From positions 248,001 to 312,000 of the forward strand of contig NZ_LFXA01000018.1 in assembly GCF_001187435.1 (NCBI RefSeq): a stretch of 64,000 bases of DNA, read 5' to 3'. The translations under genes were made by a program, and so were the position numbers. The stretch is from Streptomyces caatingaensis. Lineage in GTDB: Bacteria; Actinomycetota; Actinomycetes; Streptomycetales; Streptomycetaceae. The notes beneath the pieces are model-generated. The model saw only the letters and a program-made list of their open reading frames with translations. It made no database searches and had not been told where the DNA came from. Positions 27,563 to 34,781 of this stretch are shown here, piece after piece (the stretch's first letter is position 1; each line of letters opens with the position of its first letter).

Positions 27563-27811
27563 CACTCCCAGGCGGGTGCCCCCTCTCCCTCGCTGCACTG
27601 ATCGGCAGGGAGACTTTTTCCTCGCATGGCCAATTCGGGCATTTCGGTGGGTCGTTGCCGTGAGTGACTGTCGGCAGGGCGTCCATCAAACGATGGTTTG
27701 TGAGACACCCTCGCCGACGCGCCGGACGGGCCGGGATCGTGACTCAAAACCCGTCTCACAACCTCTCCGAAACCCTTGATGTTCTGAGACGGGTTGTGAG
27801 ACAGTCGGGGC
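27563..27811 (+). promoter_or_regulatory. resolvase upstream region with three TTGTGAGAC repeats
   Basis: Holds GTTTGTGAGAC (27696-27706), the reverse complement GTCTCACAACC (27753-27763) and GGTTGTGAGAC (27792-27802). The last two belong to a larger inverted repeat (CCCGTCTC and GAGACGGG). Three subsites before a resolvase gene are what a res site looks like, and the third overlaps the region where the promoter and ribosome site of the gene at 27812 must be. Confidence 0.65.
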
Positions 27812-28390
27812 ATGACGACGAACACCGGACACCTCATCGGTTACGCCCGAGTCTCCACGGACGACCAGGAAGCGCAGTTGCAGCTTGACGCCTTGTCGGA
27901 TGCTGGCTGCGCCCGGATCTTCACGGACAAGGCGAGCGGGAAGAACACGGATCGCTCGGAGCTTGCTGCCGCGCTGGACTACCTGCGCCCCGGGGACACG
28001 CTGTGCGTGTGGAAGCTGGACCGGTTCGCCCGGTCGCTGATTGACCTTGTGACGATGGTGGACGCTCTTGCCGAACGGGGGGTGGGGTTCAAGGTCCTGA
28101 CGGGTGCGCTGGCGAGCATCGACCCCGGTACGGCGGACGGCCGGCTGATGCTTCAGGTGGTGGGCGCGATGGCGGAGTTCGAGCGGGCCCTGATCAAGGA
28201 CCGGACCCGGGCGGGGCTGGACGCTGCCAGGGCGCAGGGGCGTACCGGGGGGCGTCCGGCCGTGATGGACGCTGACAAGCTTGCCGCTGCGAAGGCGCGC
28301 CGTGCGAAGGGCGAGAGCGTGACGGCGATAGCGAAGGCGCTTGGTGTGTCCCGGGCGACGCTGTACCGGGCGTTGGGCGACGCGTCGTAG
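27812..28390 (+). CDS. small serine recombinase (resolvase/invertase)
   Basis: Hin/Tn3-type recombinase of 192 residues. Seen: GYARVSTDDQEAQLQLDAL with the catalytic Ser, KNTDRSELAAALDYLRPGD, VWKLDRFARS, the long E helix (MAEFERALIKDRTRAGL) and a C-terminal helix-turn-helix (SVTAIAKALGVSRATLYRAL). It belongs to a different subfamily from the element's integrase. Three repeats directly upstream are probable binding sites, so likely work is dimer resolution or inversion, with self-repression. A hairpin terminator follows. Confidence 0.9.
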   Translation: MTTNTGHLIGYARVSTDDQEAQLQLDALSDAGCARIFTDKASGKNTDRSELAAALDYLRPGDTLCVWKLDRFARSLIDLVTMVDALAERGVGFKVLTGALASIDPGTADGRLMLQVVGAMAEFERALIKDRTRAGLDAARAQGRTGGRPAVMDADKLAAAKARRAKGESVTAIAKALGVSRATLYRALGDAS

Positions 28391-28416
28391 TCCGCTGCGC
28401 CCCGAGGCTTGAGAGG

Positions 28417-28439
28417 CCGTCTGTCTTCACGACAGGCGG
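28417..28439 (+). terminator. hairpin terminator after the resolvase gene
   Basis: CCGTCTGTC (28417-28425), loop TTCAC, GACAGGCGG (28431-28439); nine pairs with one G-T, followed by TCTTTC. Confidence 0.7.
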
Positions 28440-28803
28440 TCTTTCGCTGTGTCGGCGCAGCGAGGGGGCAGGGCGCTGCGGAAGTTCGCTCGTTCGTACG
28501 TCTGGCGATCCCGGTCCAAGCTCCGCGTTCGCGTGCTGAGTGTGACACCGTTTTTCGACCCGAAACATTGGCTTTGACCTGCTGCAACGTGTCTCACTGC
28601 GCCTGAGATATGCCCTGTGAACGCCTTGGTAGCGGGTCGGAACGGCGTGTCAAGGGGTGGGTAGTGGCCCCTAAGCGCCTTCTCCCGTGCCGGGGGCCGA
28701 TAGCAGCGCCGTCCGCGTACGCGTCTGGGGGTTTCGTCCGAGTGCCTGAGCACCTGTGGCTGACCCTTCGCTGGGCTGGCTAGGGGACCGGTTCCACAGG
28801 CTC
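28440..28803. other. intergenic region inside the element
   Basis: 364 nt between the resolvase terminator and the stop of the TPR regulator. No gene supported. A single GTCTCAC (28591-28597) resembles half of the resolvase repeats. A loose CCGGTTCC/CACAGG inverted stretch near the end may terminate the regulator message. Confidence 0.4.
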
Positions 28804-29919
28804 TCAGGCCCTGATCTCGTCCATGAGCATCCGCAGCGTGAGGCTGTGCTTCTCGGGCGGCAGCGCGTCCATAGCGGCTTGGGCATAGGCGGCCCCTCCT
28901 GCGCTGTCCCCGGACCGGGCAAGCATTAGGCCCCGGTGCAGTTCTAGGTGGGTAGCGAACCGGGGCAACTCTGCGGGTAGCTCTCGTGCCGCCTGTTCCT
29001 GCGCTTCAAGGGCCCCTTTCTCATCTCCGAGGCGGGCCAGTAGCAGGGACCGGAATACGTTGAGTCGCCACCACGGAACGGCATAGTCGCTGGTTTGCTC
29101 GTACGACCCTGCCCGGTCGAAGATCCGGCGGCCATGGGTGTCCAGGTTGCGGGCCGCCTCACTGTCGCCCCGGAGTGCTGCGGCGTGGGCCTTGCCGTAG
29201 ACGGCGTTCAGGAGCCCCAGAGAGGGCCTGTCAGCACCGACAGCTAGGGCTTGATCGGCAAGGACGTCTGCGACCCCCAGAGAGGCGCCCTCGTACCCCA
29301 GGGCGATAGCGGCCCGCCCCCGGACCCAGACGCGCGCCTCGTCGTCTCCAGAGTGGTCCGCTGCGCGCGCTGCTAGGCGATACCAGTGCACTGCCTTGGC
29401 GCCGTCCGAACCGGGGAAAGTCTTGGCGTACAACGTCATGAGCCGTGCGGCGACGGACCAGAGGTGCGGGTCCTCCAACTGCTGTTGAACCACGACGAGT
29501 TCGCCGCTCACGCGCCGCTGAATATCAGCAGCGCCAAGGCTCATGTACTCGGTACCGTACGTGGCCAACTTGGCTTCCCACCTGTCTACGGATGGGCCGC
29601 CTTGAAGCCGTGCGGCGAACCCCATGCTGAGCAGGTCGGAGGCGACCACCGGGGCTATCGCGGTGGCAGCGACATCGGAGAGGAACGTCCGTCGGTTCAC
29701 TTCATCCTCAAGGACAGCCAGGGGGACATCTAGGACTGCGGACAAGCACCGGAGGTAGAACGGTCCCGGTGTCACTGCGGAACGCTCCCAACGGCCGATG
29801 TACTCCCGAGTCAGCGTGGTACCGAATGCCTTGTTGATCTCTGAAGCTAACCGGCCCTGGCTCCAGCCGCGAGCCTTGCGGAGGTCCTTGATTAGTTCCC
29901 CGATGGTCATGAAGCCCAT
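28804..29919 (-). CDS. XRE-family regulator with TPR-like C-terminal domain
   Basis: 371 residues. The N-terminal helix-turn-helix (TIGELIKDLRKARGWSQGRL, then TREYIGRWERSAVTP) is followed by a short NRRTFL motif typical of Streptomyces XRE-TPR proteins and about 280 residues of TPR-like helices. ATG 29919 has GGTAGGGG upstream on its strand; ATG 29910 is also possible. It is divergent from the three-gene operon at 30052, with 132 nt between. Likely the element's main repressor or regulator; ligand unknown. A distant relative is cut off at the right window edge. Confidence 0.82.
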   Translation of the reverse strand: MGFMTIGELIKDLRKARGWSQGRLASEINKAFGTTLTREYIGRWERSAVTPGPFYLRCLSAVLDVPLAVLEDEVNRRTFLSDVAATAIAPVVASDLLSMGFAARLQGGPSVDRWEAKLATYGTEYMSLGAADIQRRVSGELVVVQQQLEDPHLWSVAARLMTLYAKTFPGSDGAKAVHWYRLAARAADHSGDDEARVWVRGRAAIALGYEGASLGVADVLADQALAVGADRPSLGLLNAVYGKAHAAALRGDSEAARNLDTHGRRIFDRAGSYEQTSDYAVPWWRLNVFRSLLLARLGDEKGALEAQEQAARELPAELPRFATHLELHRGLMLARSGDSAGGAAYAQAAMDALPPEKHSLTLRMLMDEIRA

Positions 29920-30051
29920 CTTGCCCCTACCGCTGGTCCTTGACGGCATAAGAACGGCTGATCGAACAACACTTGCCCCCAGCGATGCCCCTATCCGGGC
30001 CCCATATCCGCCGGGACGATCGGCACACCTGGACGCGAGGGGACAGCGACG

Positions 30052-30249
30052 ATGGCGAGAACGCGCGAGACCGGGCACCCGTACGAGTACGTGACCTACC
30101 CCCCGAAGGGGCAGACGTGCGGGATGTGCCGGAAACCCATCCGCACTGACAAGATCTGCCGACGCGGGGACATCGAACGAGCCTCCGGCTCCCCGGTCGT
30201 CGTGTACTGGCACACGGACTGCGTTGCGCGGGCGGGGGGCGCCAAGTGA
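30052..30249 (+). CDS. small Cys/His protein, probable zinc-binding
   Basis: 65 residues. Cysteine/histidine pattern CGMCRKPIRTDKIC, then YWHTDCVA, gives CxxC...C...HxxC, enough for one or two zinc sites in the manner of small treble-clef proteins. First gene of a three-gene unit in which each stop overlaps the next GTG. Start ATG 30052 with GGGGACAG upstream. Function unknown; such proteins are frequent cargo on Streptomyces elements. Confidence 0.7.
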   Translation: MARTRETGHPYEYVTYPPKGQTCGMCRKPIRTDKICRRGDIERASGSPVVVYWHTDCVARAGGAK

Positions 30250-30524
30250 GCCGTAGTCGCCACTGGTACGCGGACTGGACGACGCTCCAGGACCCGGCCA
30301 CGGCCGCAGAGTTCGCCGTCTTTTGCGCTGAAGAGGGCTGCGGCGAACGCTTCATCATCAAGGACGGCCAGGCGGAAGCCGAGGCATGGACCTTCAACCA
30401 CACCCGTGACACCGGACACCGCCACTTCTGGCAGACGTTCGGGTACGCGATCGTCGTGGGCACGCCCCCGGGGGCCGTCTTGGCGGGCCGTCTCGCCCGG
30501 CAAGAACGGGCGGCGCAGCGGTGA
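30246..30524 (+). CDS. DUF7848-like small protein
   Basis: 92 residues from GTG 30246, overlapping the previous stop (GTGA). Seen: FAVFCAEEGCGERF, then AEAWTFNHTRDTGHRHFWQTF. The C-x-C/W/H...TGH layout resembles the chromosomal protein at 46534 (QCVVCGAASEP then QHWTFRHAGRNPSHHTY), which I take to be the same family. Second gene of the three-gene unit. Function unknown; a nucleic-acid or ligand-binding treble-clef role is only a guess. Confidence 0.65.
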   Translation: MSRSRHWYADWTTLQDPATAAEFAVFCAEEGCGERFIIKDGQAEAEAWTFNHTRDTGHRHFWQTFGYAIVVGTPPGAVLAGRLARQERAAQR

Positions 30525-30751
30525 CCCCCGCGAGACTCCAGAGGTGTCCGGCAGTCCCGTTACAGGCCCCGGAGCCGGTGAGCCTTGTGGACGACCTTGA
30601 CGGCCCGTACGCGGACTCTCCCGAGGGGTGGTGGACCGAGTACGGCGGGGCGCTGAACGTTCGCTCTGGTGTCGTCTACATACCTCGGGTCAACGAGCAT
30701 CCGCCGTGCCCGTTCCCGTGCAGGTTTTGCGCGGATCAGCGGGAGCGGTGA
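30521..30751 (+). CDS. small protein with C-terminal Cys pair, unknown
   Basis: 76 residues from GTG 30521, overlapping the previous stop. N-terminal half is Pro/Leu rich and may be disordered; the C-terminus has PPCPFPCRFCADQRER, a possible half zinc site. Last gene of the translationally coupled trio. No family recognised. Confidence 0.6.
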   Translation: MTPARLQRCPAVPLQAPEPVSLVDDLDGPYADSPEGWWTEYGGALNVRSGVVYIPRVNEHPPCPFPCRFCADQRER

Positions 30752-30784
30752 GGGAGAAGGGCCCTGCTCGTGCGCTGCCCCCGT

Positions 30785-30998
30785 GGCGTGCGGGTGGGGC
30801 TTTCGATTGGCCCGGTCGGGCGCCTGTGATCCTCCGTTCATACACGGATGGCACCCTGGGTGCATGAACGCTGCTTCCCCCGCTCCGCGCCGTCCCCGTG
30901 TCCGTGCTCCCGAGCTGATAGGCAAGGGCGGGTGGATCAACACGGGTGGCAAAAATCTGTCCCTCGCGGACCTGCGAGGTAAGTGCGTTGTTGTAGAT
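30785..30998 (+). promoter_or_regulatory. element-borne replacement promoter and 5' end of the target gene
   Basis: Mirrors 24455-24668. Before the start codon, GTCGG-CGCCTGTGATC, CGTTCAT and CGGATGGCACCC are shared with the stranded copy almost base for base; then the first 45 codons encode the same residues with many synonymous changes. After integration this segment drives and encodes the start of the NHL thioredoxin gene. In the circular form it would sit directly upstream of attP and the integrase gene. Confidence 0.75.
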
Positions 30999-32693
30999 TT
31001 CTGGACGTTCTGCTGTGTGAACTGCCTGCACGTGCTCGACGAGCTGCGGGAGCTGGAGGAGAAGCACCGGGACACCACGGTGGTCGTCGGCGTGCACTCG
31101 CCGAAGTTCGTGCACGAGGCCGAGCACCGGGCGGTCGTGGACGCCGTGGAGCGCTACGGGGTCCACCACCCCGTCCTGGACGACCCCGAGCTCGCGACGT
31201 GGAAGCAGTACGCGGTGCGGGCGTGGCCGACGCTCGTCGTGATCGATCCGGAGGGGTACGTCGTCGCCCAGCACGCCGGCGAGGGGCACGCGCACGCGCT
31301 GGAGGCGCTGGTCACCGAGCTGGAGGCCGAGCACGCGGCCAAGGGGACGCTGCGGCGCGGGGACGGGCCGTACGTGGCGCCCGAGCCGGTCGCGACCGAT
31401 CTGCGCTTCCCGGGCAAGGTGCTGGCCCTGCCGGGCGGCGGGTTCCTGGTGTCGGACACCACCAGGCACCAGCTCGTGGAGCTGGCCGGGGACGGCGAGA
31501 CCGTCGTCCGGCGGATCGGCACCGGGGAGCGCGGGCTGAGCGACGAGCCCGTGCGGTTCAGCGAGCCCCAGGGGCTCGCGCTCCTGCCCGACGGGCGGGT
31601 GGTCGTCGCCGACACCGTCAACCACGCGCTGCGCGCCTTCGACCCCGCGACCGGGCGGGTCACCACCGTCGCCGGCACCGGCCGCCAGTGGTGGCAGGGG
31701 GCGGCGACGTCCGGCCCGGCCCGCGAGGTGGCGCTCTCGTCCCCCTGGGACCTGGCCTGGTACGCGGACCGGCTCTGGATCGCCATGGCCGGCGTCCACC
31801 AGCTCTGGACGTACGACCCGGCGACGGACGCCGTCGAGGCCGTCGCGGGCACGACGAACGAGGGGCTCGTGGACGGCCCCGCCGCCGACGCGTGGTTCGC
31901 GCAGCCCTCCGGGCTGGCGGCGGACGGCGACCGGCTGTGGGTCGCCGACTCCGAGACCTCCGCGCTGCGGTACGTGGAGCGGGACGGGGACGGGTTCGCC
32001 GTGCGGACCGCCGTCGGGGCCGGGCTCTTCGACTTCGGGCACCGGGACGGGGACGCGCGGCAGGCGCTGTTCCAGCACCCGTTGGGCGTCACCGTCCTCC
32101 CGGACGGCTCCGTCGCCGTCTCCGACACCTACAACCACGCGCTGCGCCGCTACGACCCCGCGACGGGCCAGGTCAGCACGGTGGCGACGGATCTGCGCGA
32201 GCCCTCCGGCGCCGTGCTCGTGCCCGGCTCGGACGACATCCTCGTCGTCGAGTCGGCACGGCACCGGCTGACGCGGCTGCGGCTGCCGGAGGAGGCGGTG
32301 CGCGTGGAGTCCGTGGCGCACCGCACGCGGCGGGAGGCGACCGAGGTCGCCCCCGGGGAGCTGCTGCTGGACGTCGTCTTCCAGGCGCCGGCCGGGCAGA
32401 AGCTGGACACCCGGTACGGGCCGTCCACGCGGCTGCTGGTGAGCGCCACGCCGCCGGAGCTGCTGGCGGAGGGCGCGGGCAAGGGCACGGACCTCGGCCG
32501 CCGGCTGGTGCTGTCCCCGGACGTCGCGGAGGGGGTGCTGCACGTGTCCGCGATGGCGGCGTCGTGCGACGACGACCCGGAGAACGAGTACCCGGCGTGC
32601 CATGTGCACCAGCAGGACTGGGGAGTTCCGGTGCGCGTGGTCGCCGGGGGCGCGGAGCGGCTGCCGCTGGTGCTGGCCGGTCTGGACGGGTGA
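30864..32693 (+). CDS. thioredoxin-fold NHL-repeat protein (NHLRC2-like), chimeric 5' end
   Basis: 609 residues. N-terminal TlpA/thioredoxin-like domain with FWTFCCVNCLHVLDEL (CxxC redox pair in CCVNC), then a six-bladed NHL propeller of repeating GxVVVADTxNHALR motifs (about 200-510) and a C-terminal beta domain. No signal peptide, so cytosolic as in human NHLRC2. The first 45 codons and promoter come from the inserted element; the rest is host sequence, seen in the abrupt rise in GC after 31005. Reading frame is intact, so function is probably kept. Redox target unknown. Confidence 0.88.
   Translation: MNAASPAPRRPRVRAPELIGKGGWINTGGKNLSLADLRGKCVVVDFWTFCCVNCLHVLDELRELEEKHRDTTVVVGVHSPKFVHEAEHRAVVDAVERYGVHHPVLDDPELATWKQYAVRAWPTLVVIDPEGYVVAQHAGEGHAHALEALVTELEAEHAAKGTLRRGDGPYVAPEPVATDLRFPGKVLALPGGGFLVSDTTRHQLVELAGDGETVVRRIGTGERGLSDEPVRFSEPQGLALLPDGRVVVADTVNHALRAFDPATGRVTTVAGTGRQWWQGAATSGPAREVALSSPWDLAWYADRLWIAMAGVHQLWTYDPATDAVEAVAGTTNEGLVDGPAADAWFAQPSGLAADGDRLWVADSETSALRYVERDGDGFAVRTAVGAGLFDFGHRDGDARQALFQHPLGVTVLPDGSVAVSDTYNHALRRYDPATGQVSTVATDLREPSGAVLVPGSDDILVVESARHRLTRLRLPEEAVRVESVAHRTRREATEVAPGELLLDVVFQAPAGQKLDTRYGPSTRLLVSATPPELLAEGAGKGTDLGRRLVLSPDVAEGVLHVSAMAASCDDDPENEYPACHVHQQDWGVPVRVVAGGAERLPLVLAGLDG
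30999..31005. other. right attachment core (attR)
   Basis: TTCTGGA at the boundary between element-borne 5' sequence and host sequence. The codons just before it (GTT GTT GTA GAT) are AT-rich and atypical, as if held by the needs of attP. Reconstructed attP has loosely symmetrical arms (GTTGTTGTAGAT on one side, complement of GTTCACAACGAAC on the other). Confidence 0.65.
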
Positions 32694-32778
32694 GTCCGTC
32701 CCGGCCCGTCCTCTCGCCGTGTCCCGGGGGCCGCCCCCTCCGGCGGGGGAGAGGGCGGGCCGGAGGGAGCGGGCGGCG

Positions 32779-33384
32779 TCAGCCCTTGAGCGCCGACGCC
32801 TCGTCCGCCACCCAGTACGTCGTCCGCACCCCGTCGTCGATCTTCAGCTTCCCGCCGGGGAGCGCGGCCCTGGTCTCGCCGCCCTCGACCGGGTCGCCGT
32901 TCTTCGCCTGGAAGGAGACGGACAGCTCCGTGGCCTCCCGCGGCGTGCCGCCGTCCTTCGACGTCGGGACGACCCCCGCGTAAGCGGACTTGCCGGGGGC
33001 CAGCCGCACCGGCGACGCCGGCTTCGAGGCGGCGACCATGTCGGCCGTCGCCTGGTCCTTGTCGAAGCGGAGGAACGGGAAGCCGTACGCCGTGCACGCC
33101 TTGGACGCCGTCGCGACCAGCAGGACGCGCCCCGAAGGAGCGGGCCGCGCCTGGAGCCTGACGTCGGACGGCGCGCACGCGTCCCCCTTCGCCGCGCCCG
33201 AGGCCGCGCTGTCCTCGCCCTCCGCGCCGATGTCGGGGGCCTCCGAGGAGGAGGAAGCGGAGGAAGCGGAGGACTTCGCGTCGGAGGAGTCCGAACTCCC
33301 GCCCCCGCCGCACCCCGTGAGGGACAGCGCGGCGACGGCCGTCAACACGGCGAGGGCGGCGGGAAGATGAGGACGGGCGGTCAT
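32779..33384 (-). CDS. DUF4232 lipoprotein
   Basis: 201 residues with a lipoprotein signal (lipobox LTGC, Cys at residue 24), a Ser/Ala-rich linker to about 65, then a DUF4232-type beta domain (CAPSDVRLQARPAPSGRVLL, SKACTAYGFPFLRF, closing strand TTYWVAD). Anchored outside the membrane; function of the family is unknown. Same strand as the aminopeptidase gene upstream of it, 33 nt away. Confidence 0.8.
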   Translation of the reverse strand: MTARPHLPAALAVLTAVAALSLTGCGGGGSSDSSDAKSSASSASSSSEAPDIGAEGEDSAASGAAKGDACAPSDVRLQARPAPSGRVLLVATASKACTAYGFPFLRFDKDQATADMVAASKPASPVRLAPGKSAYAGVVPTSKDGGTPREATELSVSFQAKNGDPVEGGETRAALPGGKLKIDDGVRTTYWVADEASALKG

Positions 33385-33417
33385 GGTGGTTCCCCCGGGG
33401 ACGGTACGGCGGACGGC

Positions 33418-34707
33418 TCAGCCTTCGAGGAAGGCGGTCAGCGCCGAGGCGAGCAGATGCGGGTCGTCCGCGCCGCACAGTTCGCGCGCGGAGTGCATGG
33501 AGAGGATAGCGACGCCGATGTCGACCGTGGTGATGCCGTGCCGCGCCGCCGTGATCGGCCCGATCGTCGTGCCGCAGGGAACGGAGTTGTTCGAGACGAA
33601 GTGCTGGTACGGCACGCCCGCCCGCTCGCACGCGGCGGTGAACAGCGCCCGCCCGCCGCCGTCCGTCGCGTACCGCTGGTTGACGTTGGTCTTGAGCAAC
33701 GGGCCGCCGTTGGCCACCGGGTGGTGGCCCGGCTCGTGCCGCTCCGCGTAGTTGGGGTGGACGGCGTGCCCGGTGTCGGAGGAGAAGCAGACCGTGCCGG
33801 CCAGGGCCCGCGCCCGGTCCTCGTAGGTGCCGCCGCGCGCGAATACCGAGCGCTCCAGGACGTTGCCGAGCAGCGGCCCCTCCGCACCCGTGTCGGACTG
33901 GCTGCCGTTCTCCTCGTGGTCGAAGGCGGCCAGGACGGGGATGTACGACAGCGCGCCGGACGCCGACGCGGCGGCCAGCGCGGCCGTACCGGCGTGCACG
34001 GAGAGGAGGTTGTCCATCCGCGGCCCGGCGACGAGCTCGCGGTCGCGGCCGAGGTAGGCGGGCGGCTCGACGCTGTGCGTCATCAGGTCCCAGCCGGTGA
34101 TCTCCCGCGCCTCGACGCCCGCTTCCCGGGCGACGAAGCGGATGAGGTCGCCCTCCTCGGCCTTGCCCAGGCCCCACAGCGGCGTCATGTGGCGCTGCCG
34201 GTCCAGCGTCAGGCCGTCGTTGACGCCCCGGTCGAGGTGGATGGCGAGCTGCGGGACGCGCAGCAGCGGGCGGTCGACGTTGACCAGGCGGTGCTCGCCG
34301 CCGCGCAGGGTGATCCGGCCGGAGAGGCCGAGGTCGCGGTCGAGCCAGGTGTTGAGCAGCGTGCCGCCGTAGATCTCCACGGCGATCTGGCGCCAGCCGT
34401 GCGCCCCGGTGTCGGGCAGCGGCTTGACGCGCAGGTTGGGCGAGTCGGTGTGCGCACCGACGATGCGGAACGGGGTGGCGGGCGCCGCGCCCTCGGGCAC
34501 GTACCAGGCGATGATCGCGCCGCCCCGCAGCACGAACCTGCCGCCCGCGGAGGCGTCCCACGCCTCGGTCTCCGCGAGCTGCCGGAAGCCCGCCTTCTCC
34601 AGCCGGGCGGCCGTGTTGGCCACCGCGTGGTAGGGCGAGGGGCTGGCGGCGAGGAAGGAGATGAGGTCGTCGGTGTGGCCGCGGTCGAAGCGGTGCGCAG
34701 TGCTCAT
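33418..34707 (-). CDS. M18-family aminopeptidase
   Basis: Cytosolic metallo-aminopeptidase (aspartyl aminopeptidase type), 429 residues. Zinc ligands are recognisable: His in GAHTDSPNL, Asp/Glu in AFDHEENGSQS, Asp in SSDTGHAVHPNY, and His in ILSMHSARELCG. Function: removes N-terminal acidic residues from peptides in related enzymes. It lies downstream of the acyl-CoA dehydrogenase gene on the same strand but separated by a strong terminator. Confidence 0.88.
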   Translation of the reverse strand: MSTAHRFDRGHTDDLISFLAASPSPYHAVANTAARLEKAGFRQLAETEAWDASAGGRFVLRGGAIIAWYVPEGAAPATPFRIVGAHTDSPNLRVKPLPDTGAHGWRQIAVEIYGGTLLNTWLDRDLGLSGRITLRGGEHRLVNVDRPLLRVPQLAIHLDRGVNDGLTLDRQRHMTPLWGLGKAEEGDLIRFVAREAGVEAREITGWDLMTHSVEPPAYLGRDRELVAGPRMDNLLSVHAGTAALAAASASGALSYIPVLAAFDHEENGSQSDTGAEGPLLGNVLERSVFARGGTYEDRARALAGTVCFSSDTGHAVHPNYAERHEPGHHPVANGGPLLKTNVNQRYATDGGGRALFTAACERAGVPYQHFVSNNSVPCGTTIGPITAARHGITTVDIGVAILSMHSARELCGADDPHLLASALTAFLEG

Positions 34708-34731
34708 GGGGCCAGGATAGGGAGCACGCGG

Positions 34732-34762
34732 GAGGGCCCGCTCCCCCTGGGAGCGGGCCCTC
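34732..34762. terminator. hairpin terminator
   Basis: Perfect 14-bp stem, GAGGGCCCGCTCCC (34732-34745) with complement at 34749-34762 and a three-base loop. It follows the acyl-CoA dehydrogenase gene. Confidence 0.85.
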
Positions 34763-34781
34763 GTACGGGCGTCGGGCGGGC

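Larger units (their letters stand above)
24669..31005 (+). mobile_element. 6.33-kb serine-integrase element inserted in the NHL thioredoxin gene
   Basis: Bounded by TTCTGGA at 24669 and 30999. Contents in order: large serine integrase, AT-rich repeat region, primase-like or replication-like ORF, concentric palindrome, small resolvase with upstream repeats, TPR regulator on the other strand, three overlapping tiny genes, and a replacement promoter plus 5' end for the target gene. Coding base use is less GC-rich than the flanks, with codons such as GTT, GTA, GAT and CTT. No capsid, terminase, relaxase or FtsK-like transfer gene is seen, so it is either a minimal integrative replicon, a satellite, or a deleted remnant. 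Confidence 0.85.

Noticed and set aside
24669-31005. Complete prophage
   Set aside because: No structural, terminase, portal or lysis gene in 6.3 kb.
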